Source of the DNA: Halomonas halmophila
GTDB lineage: Bacteria > Pseudomonadota > Gammaproteobacteria > Pseudomonadales > Halomonadaceae
Assembly (NCBI RefSeq): GCF_006540005.1
Contig: NZ_BJOC01000021.1
Coordinates: forward strand, 1-64,000
Direction: 5' to 3'
Length of the DNA: 64,000 nucleotides
Shown here: one piece after another, positions 17,584 through 28,425 of the stretch
Position numbering within the stretch: position 1 is the first letter of the stretch
How the letters are laid out: every line of letters begins with the position of its first letter
The notes under the pieces: model-generated
Told to the model about the DNA's origin: nothing
Databases searched by the model: none
What the model saw: only the letters and a program-made list of their open reading frames with translations
Made by a program: the position numbers and the translations under genes

Positions 17584-18564
17584 ATGAGCGACTTTACCGC
17601 CCTACAGGAACATGGCCCCCTGGCCCCGGTCGATCAGGCCGACGACGCCCTGGCACGCTATCTGGATCATTATGGTCTCAGTTCGCTGCTGAGCGAGCCG
17701 TTGACCCTGCATGCCGGCTTTGTGGAGACCCAGGGATTTCGCCTCTGGACCCAGGTCTGGACGCCGCCCGATCCCATCGGCACGATCGTGGTGGTGCACG
17801 GCTACTATGATCACCTGGGTCTCTACCGCCACCTGCTCGAGAGCCTGCTGGAGCGCCACTGGCGCATCGTGCTGTGGGACCTGCCGGGGCACGGCCTGTC
17901 CAGCGGCGTTCGCGCCTCCATCGGCGACTTCGATGAGTACGGGGCCTGTCTGGCGGCGCTGCGTCGCGACCTCGAAGCGCGCGAGCTCGCCGCGCCCCCC
18001 TGGGTGGGCATTGGCCAGAGCACCGGTGCCGCCATCCTCGCCACCGATGCCCTGACCCACGACGACGCGGAACACTGGCAGGGCCTGGTGCTGCTGGCCC
18101 CGCTGGTGCGCCCCTATGGCTGGTCGCAGGCCAACTGGCTGCAACGCCTGGTCGGCCCCTTCGTGCGCACCGTGCCCCGACGCTTTCGCGACAACTCCAC
18201 CGACAGCGACTTCGCCACCTTCCTGCGCGAGAGTGACCCCCTGCAGCCGGATCGTCTGGCCATGCAATGGGTCAATGCCATGCGCCGCTGGATGCCGCGC
18301 CTGATCGCCCTGCCGCCGAGCCGCATGCCGACCCTCATCCTGCAGGGCGAGCAAGATTCCACCGTCGACTGGCCATTCAACCTCGGTGTGCTCAAGCGCA
18401 AGTTTCCCAATGCCGAGATATGCCGTTATCCCGACGCACGCCATCACCTGGTCAACGAGTCGGAGCCCATACGCCGCACTCTGTTCGCGGACCTGGCGCG
18501 TTTTCTCGCCGACCTTGAAGAGGGCTTCGAGGCCCTGCCACCGGAAGGGTCGGAACCCGCATGA
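17584..18564 (+). CDS. Alpha/beta hydrolase (lysophospholipase-like)
   Basis: Hydrolase of 326 residues with the serine-hydrolase fold: oxyanion-loop VVVHGYYDHLGLYRHLL near residues 65-80, nucleophile motif GIGQSTGAA (G-x-S-x-G form GQSTG), catalytic Asp likely in EQDSTVDW and His in ARHHLVNE. No signal peptide. The monoglyceride-lipase/lysophospholipase (Hydrolase_4) branch is the best fit, since the lid region and the EGDLPGHGLSSG-like DLPGHGLSSG stretch are typical. The open frame starts at 17434, but the ATG at 17584 begins the conserved protein. Its stop overlaps the start of the next gene by four bases (ATGA), so the two are translationally coupled. Substrate unknown. Confidence 0.85.
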   Translation: MSDFTALQEHGPLAPVDQADDALARYLDHYGLSSLLSEPLTLHAGFVETQGFRLWTQVWTPPDPIGTIVVVHGYYDHLGLYRHLLESLLERHWRIVLWDLPGHGLSSGVRASIGDFDEYGACLAALRRDLEARELAAPPWVGIGQSTGAAILATDALTHDDAEHWQGLVLLAPLVRPYGWSQANWLQRLVGPFVRTVPRRFRDNSTDSDFATFLRESDPLQPDRLAMQWVNAMRRWMPRLIALPPSRMPTLILQGEQDSTVDWPFNLGVLKRKFPNAEICRYPDARHHLVNESEPIRRTLFADLARFLADLEEGFEALPPEGSEPA

Positions 18565-19049
18565 CAACCCGCTGCCTTGCACTCATCACCCTGCTGCTGA
18601 TGCTGGCCGGCTGTGCCGCCCATACCCCCCAGGGCCCCGCGACGGTACGCCAGGCATTGTTCGGCCTCGGCGAACGCGCCGCCGAGCAGGTGGCCAAGGC
18701 GTCGCCCCTGCCCACTCCGCATACCGACCTGGTGCTGCTGCTGGCCACACCGGACGTCGACCCGGCGCTGGGCATCACCGACGAACGCCTGATGGAAAGC
18801 CTGACCCGAGCCCTGCTGGGGCTGGATGAGGGCCCTCAGGTACTCGACTGGCGGCCCGCCATCGTCGGCGAAGCCGGCGGCAACCAGTGGCGGCTCGACA
18901 GCAGCCTGGCCGCCTCGGGCCCACGACTGACGCTCTCCGATCGTGAGCTGCTGCCCTATCGCCTGACCCTCAGCCTGCGCCGTCCCGGCGAATCGCAACA
19001 CCTGTGGCAGACGCACATCGACGGCGCCCTCGACGCCACCGCCCTGTGA
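18561..19049 (+). CDS. Hypothetical lipoprotein
   Basis: I do not recognise this 162-residue protein. It begins with a lipoprotein signal: Lys-poor but Arg-containing start MTTRCLALITLLLMLAGC, with lipobox LAGC and the lipidated Cys near residue 18. The residue after Cys is Ala-Ala, not Asp, so outer-membrane sorting is expected. The body contains a predicted alpha/beta region (DLVLLLATPDVDPALGI, then PYRLTLSLRRPGESQHLWQTHIDGAL) that recalls proteins binding penicillin-binding proteins or LpoB-like domains, but I cannot assign it. It starts inside the stop of the hydrolase gene (ATGA), so both are one operon. Confidence 0.7.
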   Translation: MTTRCLALITLLLMLAGCAAHTPQGPATVRQALFGLGERAAEQVAKASPLPTPHTDLVLLLATPDVDPALGITDERLMESLTRALLGLDEGPQVLDWRPAIVGEAGGNQWRLDSSLAASGPRLTLSDRELLPYRLTLSLRRPGESQHLWQTHIDGALDATAL

Positions 19050-19068
19050 CCCATCATCCGGGCACTGC

Positions 19069-20574
19069 CTAGCCGCCCTTTAGCAGGCGATCCAGCTGAC
19101 GATAGCCGATGGCCTCGACCAGATGTTCACGACTCGGCTGCGCGGCCCCGACCAGATCGGCCAGGGTCAGAGCCACCCGCAATACGCGATGAAAGGCCCG
19201 CGCCGAAAGCTGCAGGCGCTCCAGCACCTCGGCCAGCCAGGCGCGGTCTTCCGCGCCCAGCGCACACGCCGCCTCGAGCTCCGGCCCCGCCAGATGCGCG
19301 TTCAGGGCGCCCCGCTCCAGCTGGCGCCGGCGGGCTGCCAGCACCCGCTGACGCACCGTGGCCGAGTCTTCGCCGGGCTCGCGGGAGGTCAGCTGGTCCG
19401 CCGGCAGGCTCGCCACTTCCACCTGCAGATCGATTCGATCGAGCAGTGGCCCGGAAAGGCGCGCCTGGTAGCGTTGTATCTGCGCCGCCGTGCAGTGGCA
19501 GGCCTGGCGCGGATCGCCCAGATGGCCACAGGGGCAGGGGTTCATGGCGGCCACCAGCTGAAACCGCGCCGGATAGCGCCGCTCGTGACTCGCCCGGGCG
19601 ATATGGATTTGCCCGGACTCCATGGGCTCGCGCATGACTTCCAGCACATGGCGCGAGAACTCCGGCAGCTCGTCGAGAAACAGCACACCGTGGTGCGCCA
19701 GCGAAATCTCGCCCGGCCTGGGACGCGACCCGCCGCCCACCAGCGCCACGGCACTGGCCGTGTGATGCGGTCCCCGGAACGGCCGACAACCCCACTGTTC
19801 GGCCAGCGGCAGGCCGCTGACCGAGCGCACCGCCGCCACTTCCAGGGCCTCGTCATCGCTCAGTGGCGGCAGGATGCCGGGCAGGCGGCTGGCCAGCATG
19901 GTCTTGCCGGTACCTGGCGGTCCGGCAAACAACAGGTTGTGGCCGCCGGCCGCCGCCACTTCCAGAGCACGTCGCGCCTGGTGCTGGCCGCGTACCTCGC
20001 ACAGGTCCGGCTGCGGCGTATCACGTCGCGGAGGCGCCTGCAGCTGGTGCACGGGGAGCTTTTCCTGGCCCAGCAGATGAGCCACCACCTCGAGCAGATG
20101 CTCTGCCGGCAGCACCTCCAGATCCCCGGCGAGTGCCGCCTCATCGGCATTGGCGCGCGGCACGACCAATGAGCGGCCGGCCTGACGCGTGGCCATGGCC
20201 AGCGGCAGCACACCACTCGCCGGGCGCAGGCTGCCATCCAGTGCCAGCTCGCCGACGCACTCCAGCTCTGCCAAGGCCTCGGGCGGAATCTGCCCGGAGG
20301 CCACCAGCAACCCCAGGGCAATCGGCAGGTCGAAGCGACCGCCCTCCTTGGGCAGGTCGGCCGGCGCCAGATTGAGGGTGATACGCCGCAGCGGAAACTC
20401 GAACCCTGCGTTGACCAGGGCACTGCGTACGCGCTCGCGACTCTCCTTGACCGCCGCCTCCGGCAGGCCCACCAGGGTGATGCCCGGCAAGCCATTCGAA
20501 AGGTGGACCTCCACCAGCACCTCGGGCGCCTCCAGGCCGAGGCCCGCCCGGGTGCGAATTATCGCCAGCGTCAT
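19069..20574 (-). CDS. comM: YifB/ComM family Mg-chelatase-like AAA+ ATPase
   Basis: Hexameric AAA+ protein; in naturally competent relatives ComM is the branch-migration helicase needed for integrating donor DNA. At 501 residues it is complete: N-terminal Lon-protease-like domain (GLPGITLVGLPEAAVKESRERVRSAL), Walker A GPPGTGKTML near residue 219, Walker B VLFLDELPEF, and the C-terminal Cys-rich CPCGHLGDPRQACHC zinc-like loop. It lies downstream of ubiK on the same strand, 84 bases away, an order common in pseudomonads. Competence in this organism is not implied. Confidence 0.94.
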   Translation of the reverse strand: MTLAIIRTRAGLGLEAPEVLVEVHLSNGLPGITLVGLPEAAVKESRERVRSALVNAGFEFPLRRITLNLAPADLPKEGGRFDLPIALGLLVASGQIPPEALAELECVGELALDGSLRPASGVLPLAMATRQAGRSLVVPRANADEAALAGDLEVLPAEHLLEVVAHLLGQEKLPVHQLQAPPRRDTPQPDLCEVRGQHQARRALEVAAAGGHNLLFAGPPGTGKTMLASRLPGILPPLSDDEALEVAAVRSVSGLPLAEQWGCRPFRGPHHTASAVALVGGGSRPRPGEISLAHHGVLFLDELPEFSRHVLEVMREPMESGQIHIARASHERRYPARFQLVAAMNPCPCGHLGDPRQACHCTAAQIQRYQARLSGPLLDRIDLQVEVASLPADQLTSREPGEDSATVRQRVLAARRRQLERGALNAHLAGPELEAACALGAEDRAWLAEVLERLQLSARAFHRVLRVALTLADLVGAAQPSREHLVEAIGYRQLDRLLKGG

Positions 20575-20658
20575 CGGCGTTCCCTCGCGCCACTAGTCCG
20601 TGAGTCATCCTTGCGTTGACTGTCAGGCTAGACCAGTGGCGGGACGCCTGCCCGCAAT

Positions 20659-21054
20659 TCAGCGGTGTGCCGATTCCGTGTCGTCGACACCCTGGTTGCC
20701 AACTTGCTCGCTACTCGCCTCGGTAGTGCCAGGGTGCGGAGTCTCGGCGGTGCCTGCCTCCAGCGCGGGCTCGCTGACTTCCTCGGCGTCGGGGTCGCTG
20801 GCGGCGACCGAGGCATCCAAGGCGTCTTCCAGGGCAGCGACCTGCTGTTCAAGGGCTTCGACGCGGCCGCGGGTGCGTTGCAGCACATCCATCAGGATGT
20901 CGAAGTCTTCCCGCGAGACCAGCTCGAGGCGGTCGAAGGCGCCCTTGACGACCTGGTGCACGCCTTTCTGGACATCTTCCGGTGCCTGGGAGGCACCCTG
21001 CAGGCGCTCACCAATCTGCTGGGCCAAACGGCCGATGCGATCCTGACTGACCAT
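20659..21054 (-). CDS. ubiK: Ubiquinone biosynthesis accessory factor UbiK
   Basis: Small coiled-coil protein (131 residues) of the BMFP/YqiC family that helps the soluble ubiquinone-synthesis complex in aerobic conditions, together with UbiJ. RIGRLAQQIGERLQGA and ELVSREDFDILMDVL-like segments are the family core; residues ~60-80 form the coiled coil VEALEQQVAALEDAL. The last ~55 residues are acidic and Ser/Thr-rich, longer than E. coli UbiK. The ATG at 21054 gives MVSQDRIGR, a normal start, although the frame is open further up. Its target hydroxylases are encoded at 57083-59582. Confidence 0.9.
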   Translation of the reverse strand: MVSQDRIGRLAQQIGERLQGASQAPEDVQKGVHQVVKGAFDRLELVSREDFDILMDVLQRTRGRVEALEQQVAALEDALDASVAASDPDAEEVSEPALEAGTAETPHPGTTEASSEQVGNQGVDDTESAHR

Positions 21055-21183
21055 CTTGTGTCTCCTGAACGACGTAGGGGGATCCTCCTGACAGGATACG
21101 CAAGGCGCCCGCGCCGCGCATTCTTCTCTCCATGCGCACCATGCGCCAGCCGCTCGCCCATGGTGCGCTGCACCAGAAAACCG

Positions 21184-21198
21184 GCACCAAAGTGGTGC
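21184..21198. promoter_or_regulatory. NtrC enhancer site upstream of glnK
   Basis: GCACCAAAGTGGTGC is a perfect match to the NtrC dyad GCACCA-N3-TGGTGC. It is about 100 bases before a sigma-54-like promoter and 175 bases before glnK, a typical enhancer distance. A weaker overlapping dyad (TGGTGC/GCACCA arms) sits at about 21161-21175. This indicates induction of glnK-amtB under nitrogen limitation. Confidence 0.75.
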
Positions 21199-21270
21199 GA
21201 TGGCGCCGGCATGCGTGTCGCCCGGCACCCCTCCAGCCGGCTCATTTCGCTCGCATATACCTGAAAATAA

Positions 21271-21711
<441 letters not shown>

Positions 21712-21756
21712 TCGCCTCCCAGCTTCCTGCCTGTTCCCGATACGGAGACGCTTGTC

Positions 21757-22998
<1,242 letters not shown>

Positions 22999-23028
22999 CG
23001 CCGCACTGCCACAGGAAAGTGCACTCAA

Positions 23029-23054
23029 GGCCCCCTGCCAAGGGGGTCTTTTTT
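23029..23054 (+). terminator. Rho-independent terminator after amtB
   Basis: GGCCCCC and GGGGGTC pair (one G-U) around loop TGCCAA, followed by six T residues. It separates glnK-amtB from the second P-II gene, which therefore needs its own promoter. Confidence 0.85.
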
Positions 23055-23091
23055 ATTCTGTTCGCTGCAGGTGTATGCTCTGTCACAATGA

Positions 23092-23487
<396 letters not shown>

Positions 23488-23493
23488 CAGCAG

Positions 23494-23531
23494 CTGTAAG
23501 CTGTAAGCTGTAAGCTGTAAGCTGTAAGCTG
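23494..23531 (+). repeat. Five tandem CTGTAAG heptamers
   Basis: Five perfect CTGTAAG units (23494-23528) plus a partial CTG begin seven bases after the stop of the second P-II gene. Related sequence in the reverse sense occurs at 23607-23618 on the other side of the terminator and at 28-39. The array looks like a slippage-prone simple repeat. Confidence 0.9.
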
Positions 23532-23565
23532 ACAAAGCCTCGCAATGGTGAGGCTCGTATCCAAG

Positions 23566-23599
23566 AAAACCCTCCGCGGTGCTGCCACGGAGGGTTTTT
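23566..23599. terminator. Bidirectional terminator between P-II gene and fpr
   Basis: Perfect 11-bp stem AAAACCCTCCG/CGGAGGGTTTT (23566-23576 with 23588-23598), loop of 11 bases, with T residues on the plus strand and A residues before the stem serving the minus strand. A smaller hairpin AGCCTC/GAGGCT precedes it at about 23536-23555. Confidence 0.88.
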
Positions 23600-23606
23600 C
23601 TTATCG

Positions 23607-23618
23607 CTTAAAGCTTAC
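23607..23618. repeat. CTTAAAGCTTAC repeat before fpr 3' end
   Basis: Exact copy of the 12-mer at 28-39, followed by GGCTTATAGCTC. It is roughly the inverse of the tandem CTGTAAG array on the other side of the terminator, so the terminator is bracketed by inverted copies of the same simple repeat. Confidence 0.7.
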
Positions 23619-23661
23619 GGCTTATAGCTCCGGGCGCAGCCCGGGTAGCCCGGGCGCCTGG

Positions 23662-24438
23662 TCATTTCTCGACGAAGGCGCGTTCGATGACGTAGTCGCC
23701 GGGGTCGCCCATGCGCGGTGAGATGTTGAAGCCGAGTTCGTCGAGCAGGGCGCTGGTCTCGTCGAGCATCGCCGGGCTGCCGCAGATCATGGCGCGGTCC
23801 TGCTTGGGGTCGATGACCGGCAGGCCATGGTCGTCGAACAGCTTGCCGCTGCGGATATGGTCGGTCAGGCGGCCGGTGGTGTGGAAGTCTTCCCGGGTCA
23901 CGGTCGGGTGATAGACCAGCTTCTCGCTGATTTCCTCGCCCAGGTACTCGTGAGCCGGCAGCTCACTGGAAATGAAGTCGCTGTAGGCCAGCTCGCTGAC
24001 ACTGCGCACGCCGTGGACCAGCACGATCTTCTCGAAGCGCTCGTAGGCCTCGGGGTCCTGGATCAGGCTCAGGAAGGGTGCCAGGCCGGTGCCCGTCGAG
24101 AGGAGGTAGAGGTTGCGGCCGGGCAGCAGATCATCGGTCACCAGGGTGCCGGTGGGCTTGCGGCTGACCTTGACTGTGTCGCCGACCTGAAGGTGCTGGA
24201 GTCGCGAGGTCAGCGGGCCATCCGGCACCTTGATGCTGAAGAACTCGAGGTGATCCTCGTAGTTGGGACTGGCCACCGAATAAGCACGCATCAGCGGCTT
24301 GCCGTCGACCTCCAGGCCGATCATCACGAACTGGCCATTCTTGAAACGCAGGCTGCGCTCCCGCGTGGTGCGAAAGCTGAACAGCGTATCGTTCCAATGG
24401 TGGACACTGAGAACTTCTTCTTCGGCAAACTTGCCCAT
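23662..24438 (-). CDS. fpr: Ferredoxin/flavodoxin-NADP+ reductase
   Basis: FAD enzyme moving electrons between NADPH and ferredoxin or flavodoxin, important in oxidative stress and Fe-S repair. 258 residues from the ATG at 24438, which has GAGGG upstream and the start MGKFAEEEVL; the open frame runs to 24459. FAD binding: RAYSVASPNYEDHLEFFSIKV. NADP binding: LLSTGTGLAPFLSLIQD and ICGSPAMLDE. The protein ends in Tyr-free VIERAFVEK typical of bacterial subclass I enzymes. Divergent from a LysR gene that I assign as FinR, its activator in Pseudomonas. Confidence 0.95.
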   Translation of the reverse strand: MGKFAEEEVLSVHHWNDTLFSFRTTRERSLRFKNGQFVMIGLEVDGKPLMRAYSVASPNYEDHLEFFSIKVPDGPLTSRLQHLQVGDTVKVSRKPTGTLVTDDLLPGRNLYLLSTGTGLAPFLSLIQDPEAYERFEKIVLVHGVRSVSELAYSDFISSELPAHEYLGEEISEKLVYHPTVTREDFHTTGRLTDHIRSGKLFDDHGLPVIDPKQDRAMICGSPAMLDETSALLDELGFNISPRMGDPGDYVIERAFVEK

Positions 24439-24535
24439 CTTGTCACCCTCATATTCCATGAGCGCATATGCGCGCCACTCGATCTTTGCAATGAATTCTA
24501 AGCAAGGTCAGAATATCTGTTAAATGGATTGTATG

Positions 24536-24554
24536 GATAAAGCTTATCTATAAT
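24536..24554 (+). promoter_or_regulatory. finR promoter -10 with adjoining dyad
   Basis: A perfect TATAAT at 24549-24554 lies about 28 bases before finR. It is joined to the dyad GATAA-AGC-TTATC at 24536-24548, with no convincing -35 at the usual distance. A regulator bound at the dyad would sit against RNA polymerase, as expected for LysR autoregulation. Confidence 0.45.
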
Positions 24555-24581
24555 CTGGATATATGAGCCGGAGACAAAGCC

Positions 24582-25508
24582 ATGCGCTATACCCTGCGTC
24601 AGCTCGAAGTGTTCGTCGCCGTGGCGCAATACGAGAGCGTTTCCCGCGCCGCGCGGGCCCTGGCACTCTCGCAGTCCGCGGCCAGTACCGCCCTGGCCGA
24701 GCTCGAACGCCAGTTCGATTGCCGCCTGCTGGACCGCATCGGCAAGCGTCTCAAGCTGAATGCCCTGGGCTTTCAGCTGTTGCCCAAGGCGGTGGCCCTG
24801 CTCGATCGCGCCGAGGAGGTGGAGGAGCTGCTGCGCGGCCAGCAGGGCATCGGCACCCTGGATGTGGGCGCCACCCTGACCATCGGCAACTATCTGGCGA
24901 CCCTGCTGATCGGGGATTTCATGCAGCGCCATCCCGGCAGTCGCGTACAGCTGCAGGTGCGCAACACGCGCACCATCGTCGAGGAGGTACGCCAGCACGA
25001 GCTGGACCTCGGCTTGATCGAGGGGCAATGCGAGGAAGACGACATCATCACCCAGCCCTGGGTGGAGGATGAACTGGCGGTGTTCTGTGCGCCGAGCCAC
25101 CCCCTGGCGCACCAGGGGCCCGTCGAGCTGGACCGGTTACTGCGGGAAGCCTGGATCATGCGCGAGCAGGGCTCGGGCACGCGCCTGACGCTGGAGCAGG
25201 CAGCGCGTCATCGCCGCGGGCGCTTCAACACCCTGCTCGAGCTTGAGCATACCGAGGGGATCAAGCGAGCCGTGGAGTCGGGCCTGGGAATCGGCTGTGT
25301 CTCCAAGCTGGCGTTGCGCGATGCCTTCCGGCGCGGCAGCCTGGTGCAGATTCCGACGCCGGAACTCGATCTGAGCCGTCAGTTCTCCTTCATCTGGCAT
25401 CGCCACAAGTATCTGGCCATCGGCATGCGCGAGTTTCTCAAGCAATGTCGACACATGACGGAGGGCATCCGCAGCAGTGATCAGATCGACCTGCCCTACT
25501 ATTCTTGA
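24582..25508 (+). CDS. finR: LysR-family regulator, likely FinR
   Basis: LysR regulator of 308 residues with helix-turn-helix LRQLEVFVAVAQYESVSRAA and LSQSAASTALAELERQF, followed by the effector domain. In Pseudomonas, FinR lies divergent to fprA and is required for its induction by superoxide and for sulfite-related genes. Here the same divergent placement, 143 bases from fpr, supports the assignment; sequence alone would only give LysR. RBS GGAGA lies 10 bases before the ATG. Confidence 0.8.
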   Translation: MRYTLRQLEVFVAVAQYESVSRAARALALSQSAASTALAELERQFDCRLLDRIGKRLKLNALGFQLLPKAVALLDRAEEVEELLRGQQGIGTLDVGATLTIGNYLATLLIGDFMQRHPGSRVQLQVRNTRTIVEEVRQHELDLGLIEGQCEEDDIITQPWVEDELAVFCAPSHPLAHQGPVELDRLLREAWIMREQGSGTRLTLEQAARHRRGRFNTLLELEHTEGIKRAVESGLGIGCVSKLALRDAFRRGSLVQIPTPELDLSRQFSFIWHRHKYLAIGMREFLKQCRHMTEGIRSSDQIDLPYYS

Positions 25509-25677
25509 TCTTGAGCTGACGATGACCCGGCGCTGACTTCATCGAGCCTTCGTGGGGGGCGTCGGTCTTTTTCGACACTGCCTGAGCGCCGCCATCTCGG
25601 CTAGGATGGGGGCCTGCCGGCAGGGAGCGCCGGTGCAACCTCGGTCGCCTCGATCGACGTCAATCGGAGGACTCGAC

Positions 25678-26130
25678 ATGCAACAATTCCTGTTGCCACG
25701 CGCCCCGCTCAGGCGCGGCACGCTGTTGTGCTGCCATTTTCTCATCCAGCTCGGCCTGCTGACGGCCACCCTGCTGTGGCTGCTGCCGCTGACGCCCTGG
25801 CTCGCCGACACCTCCTGGCAGGCCGCCTGGCCCATCCTGCTGCCGGGGAGTGCCGCCTGGCTCCTGGCCATGCTGCTCACCCGTCTGATCCTCGAGCTGG
25901 GCCTGCTGCCCTACCATCTGGCACGCTCCCAGCGCCAGGGCCTGGCGGCGGGTGACATGATCACCCGCTCCTACGAACGGCGCCCGGCCGTGCACGACGA
26001 GCAGCGCGCCTGGACGTCCCGGACCAGCGCATTTGCCATGGACGAAGAGGCGGTCGGCAGTGCACGGGTCACTCAGTCGGCCAGCCGACCGCGCGGCGCG
26101 GCCGTCACGAACGATGATACGCCGGGCTGA
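25678..26130 (+). CDS. Hypothetical two-helix membrane protein
   Basis: Unrecognised protein of about 150 residues. Two hydrophobic helices are visible, [22 protein letters not shown] near residues 19-40 and [20 protein letters not shown] near 55-75, followed by a hydrophilic, Arg- and Ser-rich tail. A clear GGAGG precedes the ATG at 25678; the frame is open further up without a ribosome site. The 3' end overlaps convergent hemE by 26 bases. Function unknown; the tail may be non-essential readthrough. Confidence 0.6.
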   Translation: MQQFLLPRAPLRRGTLLCCHFLIQLGLLTATLLWLLPLTPWLADTSWQAAWPILLPGSAAWLLAMLLTRLILELGLLPYHLARSQRQGLAAGDMITRSYERRPAVHDEQRAWTSRTSAFAMDEEAVGSARVTQSASRPRGAAVTNDDTPG

Positions 26131-27169
26131 GCTCGTGCAGGGCGTCCAGGAAGGCGGTGACGCTGTCGGGATCGGTAAACTGGCTGATGCCATGCCCCAG
26201 GTTGAAGATGTGGCCGGTCCCGCTGCCGTAGCTCTCCAGAATGCGCGCCACCTCGGCGCGAATCGCTCTCGGGTTGGCGAACAGCACATTGGGGTCGAGG
26301 TTGCCCTGTAGCGCCACCCGCTTACCGACCCGTGCCCGGGCATCGGAGAGTTCGGTGCTCCAGTCGAGGCCCAGGGCATCCGCACCGCTGTCGGCCATGG
26401 CCTCGAGCCATTGCCCACCGTTCTTGGTGAACAGGATCACCGGCACGCGACGTCCGTCGTGCTCTCGGATCAGGCCGTCGACGATCTGCTGCATGTAGCG
26501 CAGCGAAAACGCCTCATAGGCCGGTGTCGACAGCGCACCACCCCAGGTATCGAAGATCTGCACCACCTGGGCACCGGCACGGATCTGGGCGTTGAGGTAG
26601 TCCGTCACGGCACGCGCCAGGACGTCGAGCAGGCGATGCATGGTCTGCGGGGTGTCGTACAGCATGGCCTTCACATGGCGGAAGTCCTTGCTGGAAGCGC
26701 CTTCCACCATGTAGGTGGCCAGCGTCCAGGGGCTGCCGGTGAAGCCGATCAACGGCACCCGACCGTTCAGCTCGCGGCGCACGCTCGAAACGGCATTCAT
26801 CACATACCCCAGGTCGCGCTCGGTGTCCGGCAGCGTCAGGGCGTCCACGGCCTCGGGGGTACGCACGGGCTTGCGGAACTTCGGCCCCTCGCCTGTCTCG
26901 AAATACAGCCCCAGCCCCATGGCATCGGGGATGGTCAGGATATCCGAGAACAGGATGGCCGCATCCAGCGGGTACCGCTCCAGCGGCTGAAGGGTCACCT
27001 CGCAGGCCCGGTCACGGTCCTGGCAGAGGTTCATGAAGCTGCCCGCCTGAGCACGCACCTCGCGGTATTCCGGCAGGTAGCGGCCCGCCTGGCGCATCAT
27101 CCAGACCGGCGTCCGGTCAACGGGCTGGCGCGCCAGGGCACGCAGCAAGCGGTCGTTGTCGAGTTCCAT
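26105..27169 (-). CDS. hemE: Uroporphyrinogen decarboxylase
   Basis: Removes four carboxyl groups from uroporphyrinogen III to give coproporphyrinogen III in haem synthesis. 354 residues from the ATG at 27169, the same length as the E. coli enzyme. [17 protein letters not shown] carries the substrate-binding Arg pair, [16 protein letters not shown] the catalytic Asp, and [22 protein letters not shown] and [12 protein letters not shown] are standard. An upstream in-frame ATG at 27181 is possible; neither has a strong ribosome site. It is divergent from ribA by 129 bases. Confidence 0.97.
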   Translation of the reverse strand: MELDNDRLLRALARQPVDRTPVWMMRQAGRYLPEYREVRAQAGSFMNLCQDRDRACEVTLQPLERYPLDAAILFSDILTIPDAMGLGLYFETGEGPKFRKPVRTPEAVDALTLPDTERDLGYVMNAVSSVRRELNGRVPLIGFTGSPWTLATYMVEGASSKDFRHVKAMLYDTPQTMHRLLDVLARAVTDYLNAQIRAGAQVVQIFDTWGGALSTPAYEAFSLRYMQQIVDGLIREHDGRRVPVILFTKNGGQWLEAMADSGADALGLDWSTELSDARARVGKRVALQGNLDPNVLFANPRAIRAEVARILESYGSGTGHIFNLGHGISQFTDPDSVTAFLDALHELSPAYHRS

Positions 27170-27298
27170 GCGTTGGCTCATCCACGGAAAATGTGGCGGC
27201 CATTGTAACCCATCCAGCGCCACCGTGAGCCGGCGCCACCTTCCTGATAGAATGAGATCATCCTGACGACCATGCCCGGTCCTTCATCGAGGTACATC

Positions 27299-27934
27299 GT
27301 GACGATTCGCTATATCGCCTCTTCCCGGCTTCCCACTCCCTGGGCCACCTTCACCATGCACGGCTTCGAAGACGAGGCCACCGGCAAGGACCATATCGCG
27401 CTGACCCTGGGCGATACCGCCGACGGCCAGCCGGTGCTGGGCCGTGTGCACTCCGAGTGCCTGACCGGCGACGCCCTGTTCTCCATGCGCTGCGACTGCG
27501 GCTACCAGTTGCAGGAGGCCCTCAAACGCATCGCCGAGACCGGGCGCGGCGTGCTGCTGTATCTGCGTCAGGAGGGTCGCGGCATCGGCCTGCTCAACAA
27601 GATTCGCGCCTACCACCTGCAGGACCAGGGCGCCGACACCGTCGAGGCCAACGAGCAACTGGGCTTTTCTGCCGACCTGCGCCGCTACGACCTGTGCCTG
27701 CCGATGCTCGAACACCTGGGCATCGACGCGCTTCAGCTGATGACAAACAACCCGCGCAAGGTCGAGGCCCTGACCCGTGTGGGGGTTGAGGTTACCGAGC
27801 GAGTGGGCCTGACCACCGGTCTCAACCCCCACAACGAGCATTACCTGAGTACCAAGGCCGGCAAGCTGGGGCACATGATGGCGCTGGGCGATTTCACTGC
27901 GGCAAGCGACGTGGACACGGAACGCAAGCCATGA
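27299..27934 (+). CDS. ribA: GTP cyclohydrolase II
   Basis: First committed step of riboflavin synthesis: GTP to diaminohydroxyribosylaminopyrimidine phosphate. 211 residues from a GTG start at 27299, supported by GAGG 7 bases upstream and the alignment of [17 protein letters not shown] with known RibA N-termini; the ATG at 27272 would add nine residues. Zinc ligands are in [35 protein letters not shown] and [12 protein letters not shown] are the GTP and active-site loops. It is the stand-alone enzyme, not a RibBA fusion. Confidence 0.96.
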   Translation: MTIRYIASSRLPTPWATFTMHGFEDEATGKDHIALTLGDTADGQPVLGRVHSECLTGDALFSMRCDCGYQLQEALKRIAETGRGVLLYLRQEGRGIGLLNKIRAYHLQDQGADTVEANEQLGFSADLRRYDLCLPMLEHLGIDALQLMTNNPRKVEALTRVGVEVTERVGLTTGLNPHNEHYLSTKAGKLGHMMALGDFTAASDVDTERKP

Positions 27935-28055
27935 TGCCGCCTGGCGGCAGGCAAATAGCCTCTTTCAATCGGCTCGATCAAGATGTTTCGGTATCGTTAA
28001 ATTTAGCAGGCTAATAAAGTGTGTGACATCAAACGTCGCAAACGAGGATGACACG

Positions 28056-28346
28056 ATGAAAACCACACTGATGACCGCTACCCTGCTGCTCACCGCACTG
28101 CCGCTGGCCGCCCAGGCGGGTCAGGCCTCCGAACGGACCCAGCAGCTCAACGAGCCGCTTGCCGCCATCAGCCAGCATGCAGCGAGCGCCCAGGTGGAGG
28201 CCGATGTCGAGTCCGACCTGGTCGCCGGCGGTGGCAGCGCCGCCATGGCCCAGGCCCGTGCCGAGCTGCGCGCCAAGCAGCAGCATCAGACCGATATCGC
28301 AGTCAGCAATGACCCGCTGCAACCGGCGCGTGAAGCCACCACCTGA
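28056..28346 (+). CDS. Small secreted hypothetical protein
   Basis: Unrecognised 96-residue protein with a good signal peptide (MKTTLMTATLLLTALPLAAQA, probable cut after AQA). The mature part is Ala/Gln-rich and mainly helical, with AMAQARAELRAKQQHQ, no cysteines and no known motif. GAGGATGAC at about 28044-28052 is a plausible ribosome site. It stands alone and is closed by a strong bidirectional hairpin. Small periplasmic proteins of this sort are common in Halomonas, function unknown. Confidence 0.65.
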   Translation: MKTTLMTATLLLTALPLAAQAGQASERTQQLNEPLAAISQHAASAQVEADVESDLVAGGGSAAMAQARAELRAKQQHQTDIAVSNDPLQPAREATT

Positions 28347-28388
28347 TCAGGGCCCGGCCAGGGCCACCTGGCACCTTCCTGACACGCC

Positions 28389-28413
28389 AAGGCCCCTCGC
28401 GAGGGGCCTTTTT
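28389..28413. terminator. Bidirectional terminator
   Basis: AAGGCCCCTCG/CGAGGGGCCTT is a perfect 22-base inverted repeat followed by more T residues on the plus strand. It terminates the small secreted gene and sits at the 3' end of the convergent antiporter gene. Confidence 0.88.
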
Positions 28414-28425
28414 GCGGATACCCGC

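Noticed and set aside
23494..23531. CRISPR array
   Set aside because: The 7-bp units are contiguous with no spacers and no cas genes are present.
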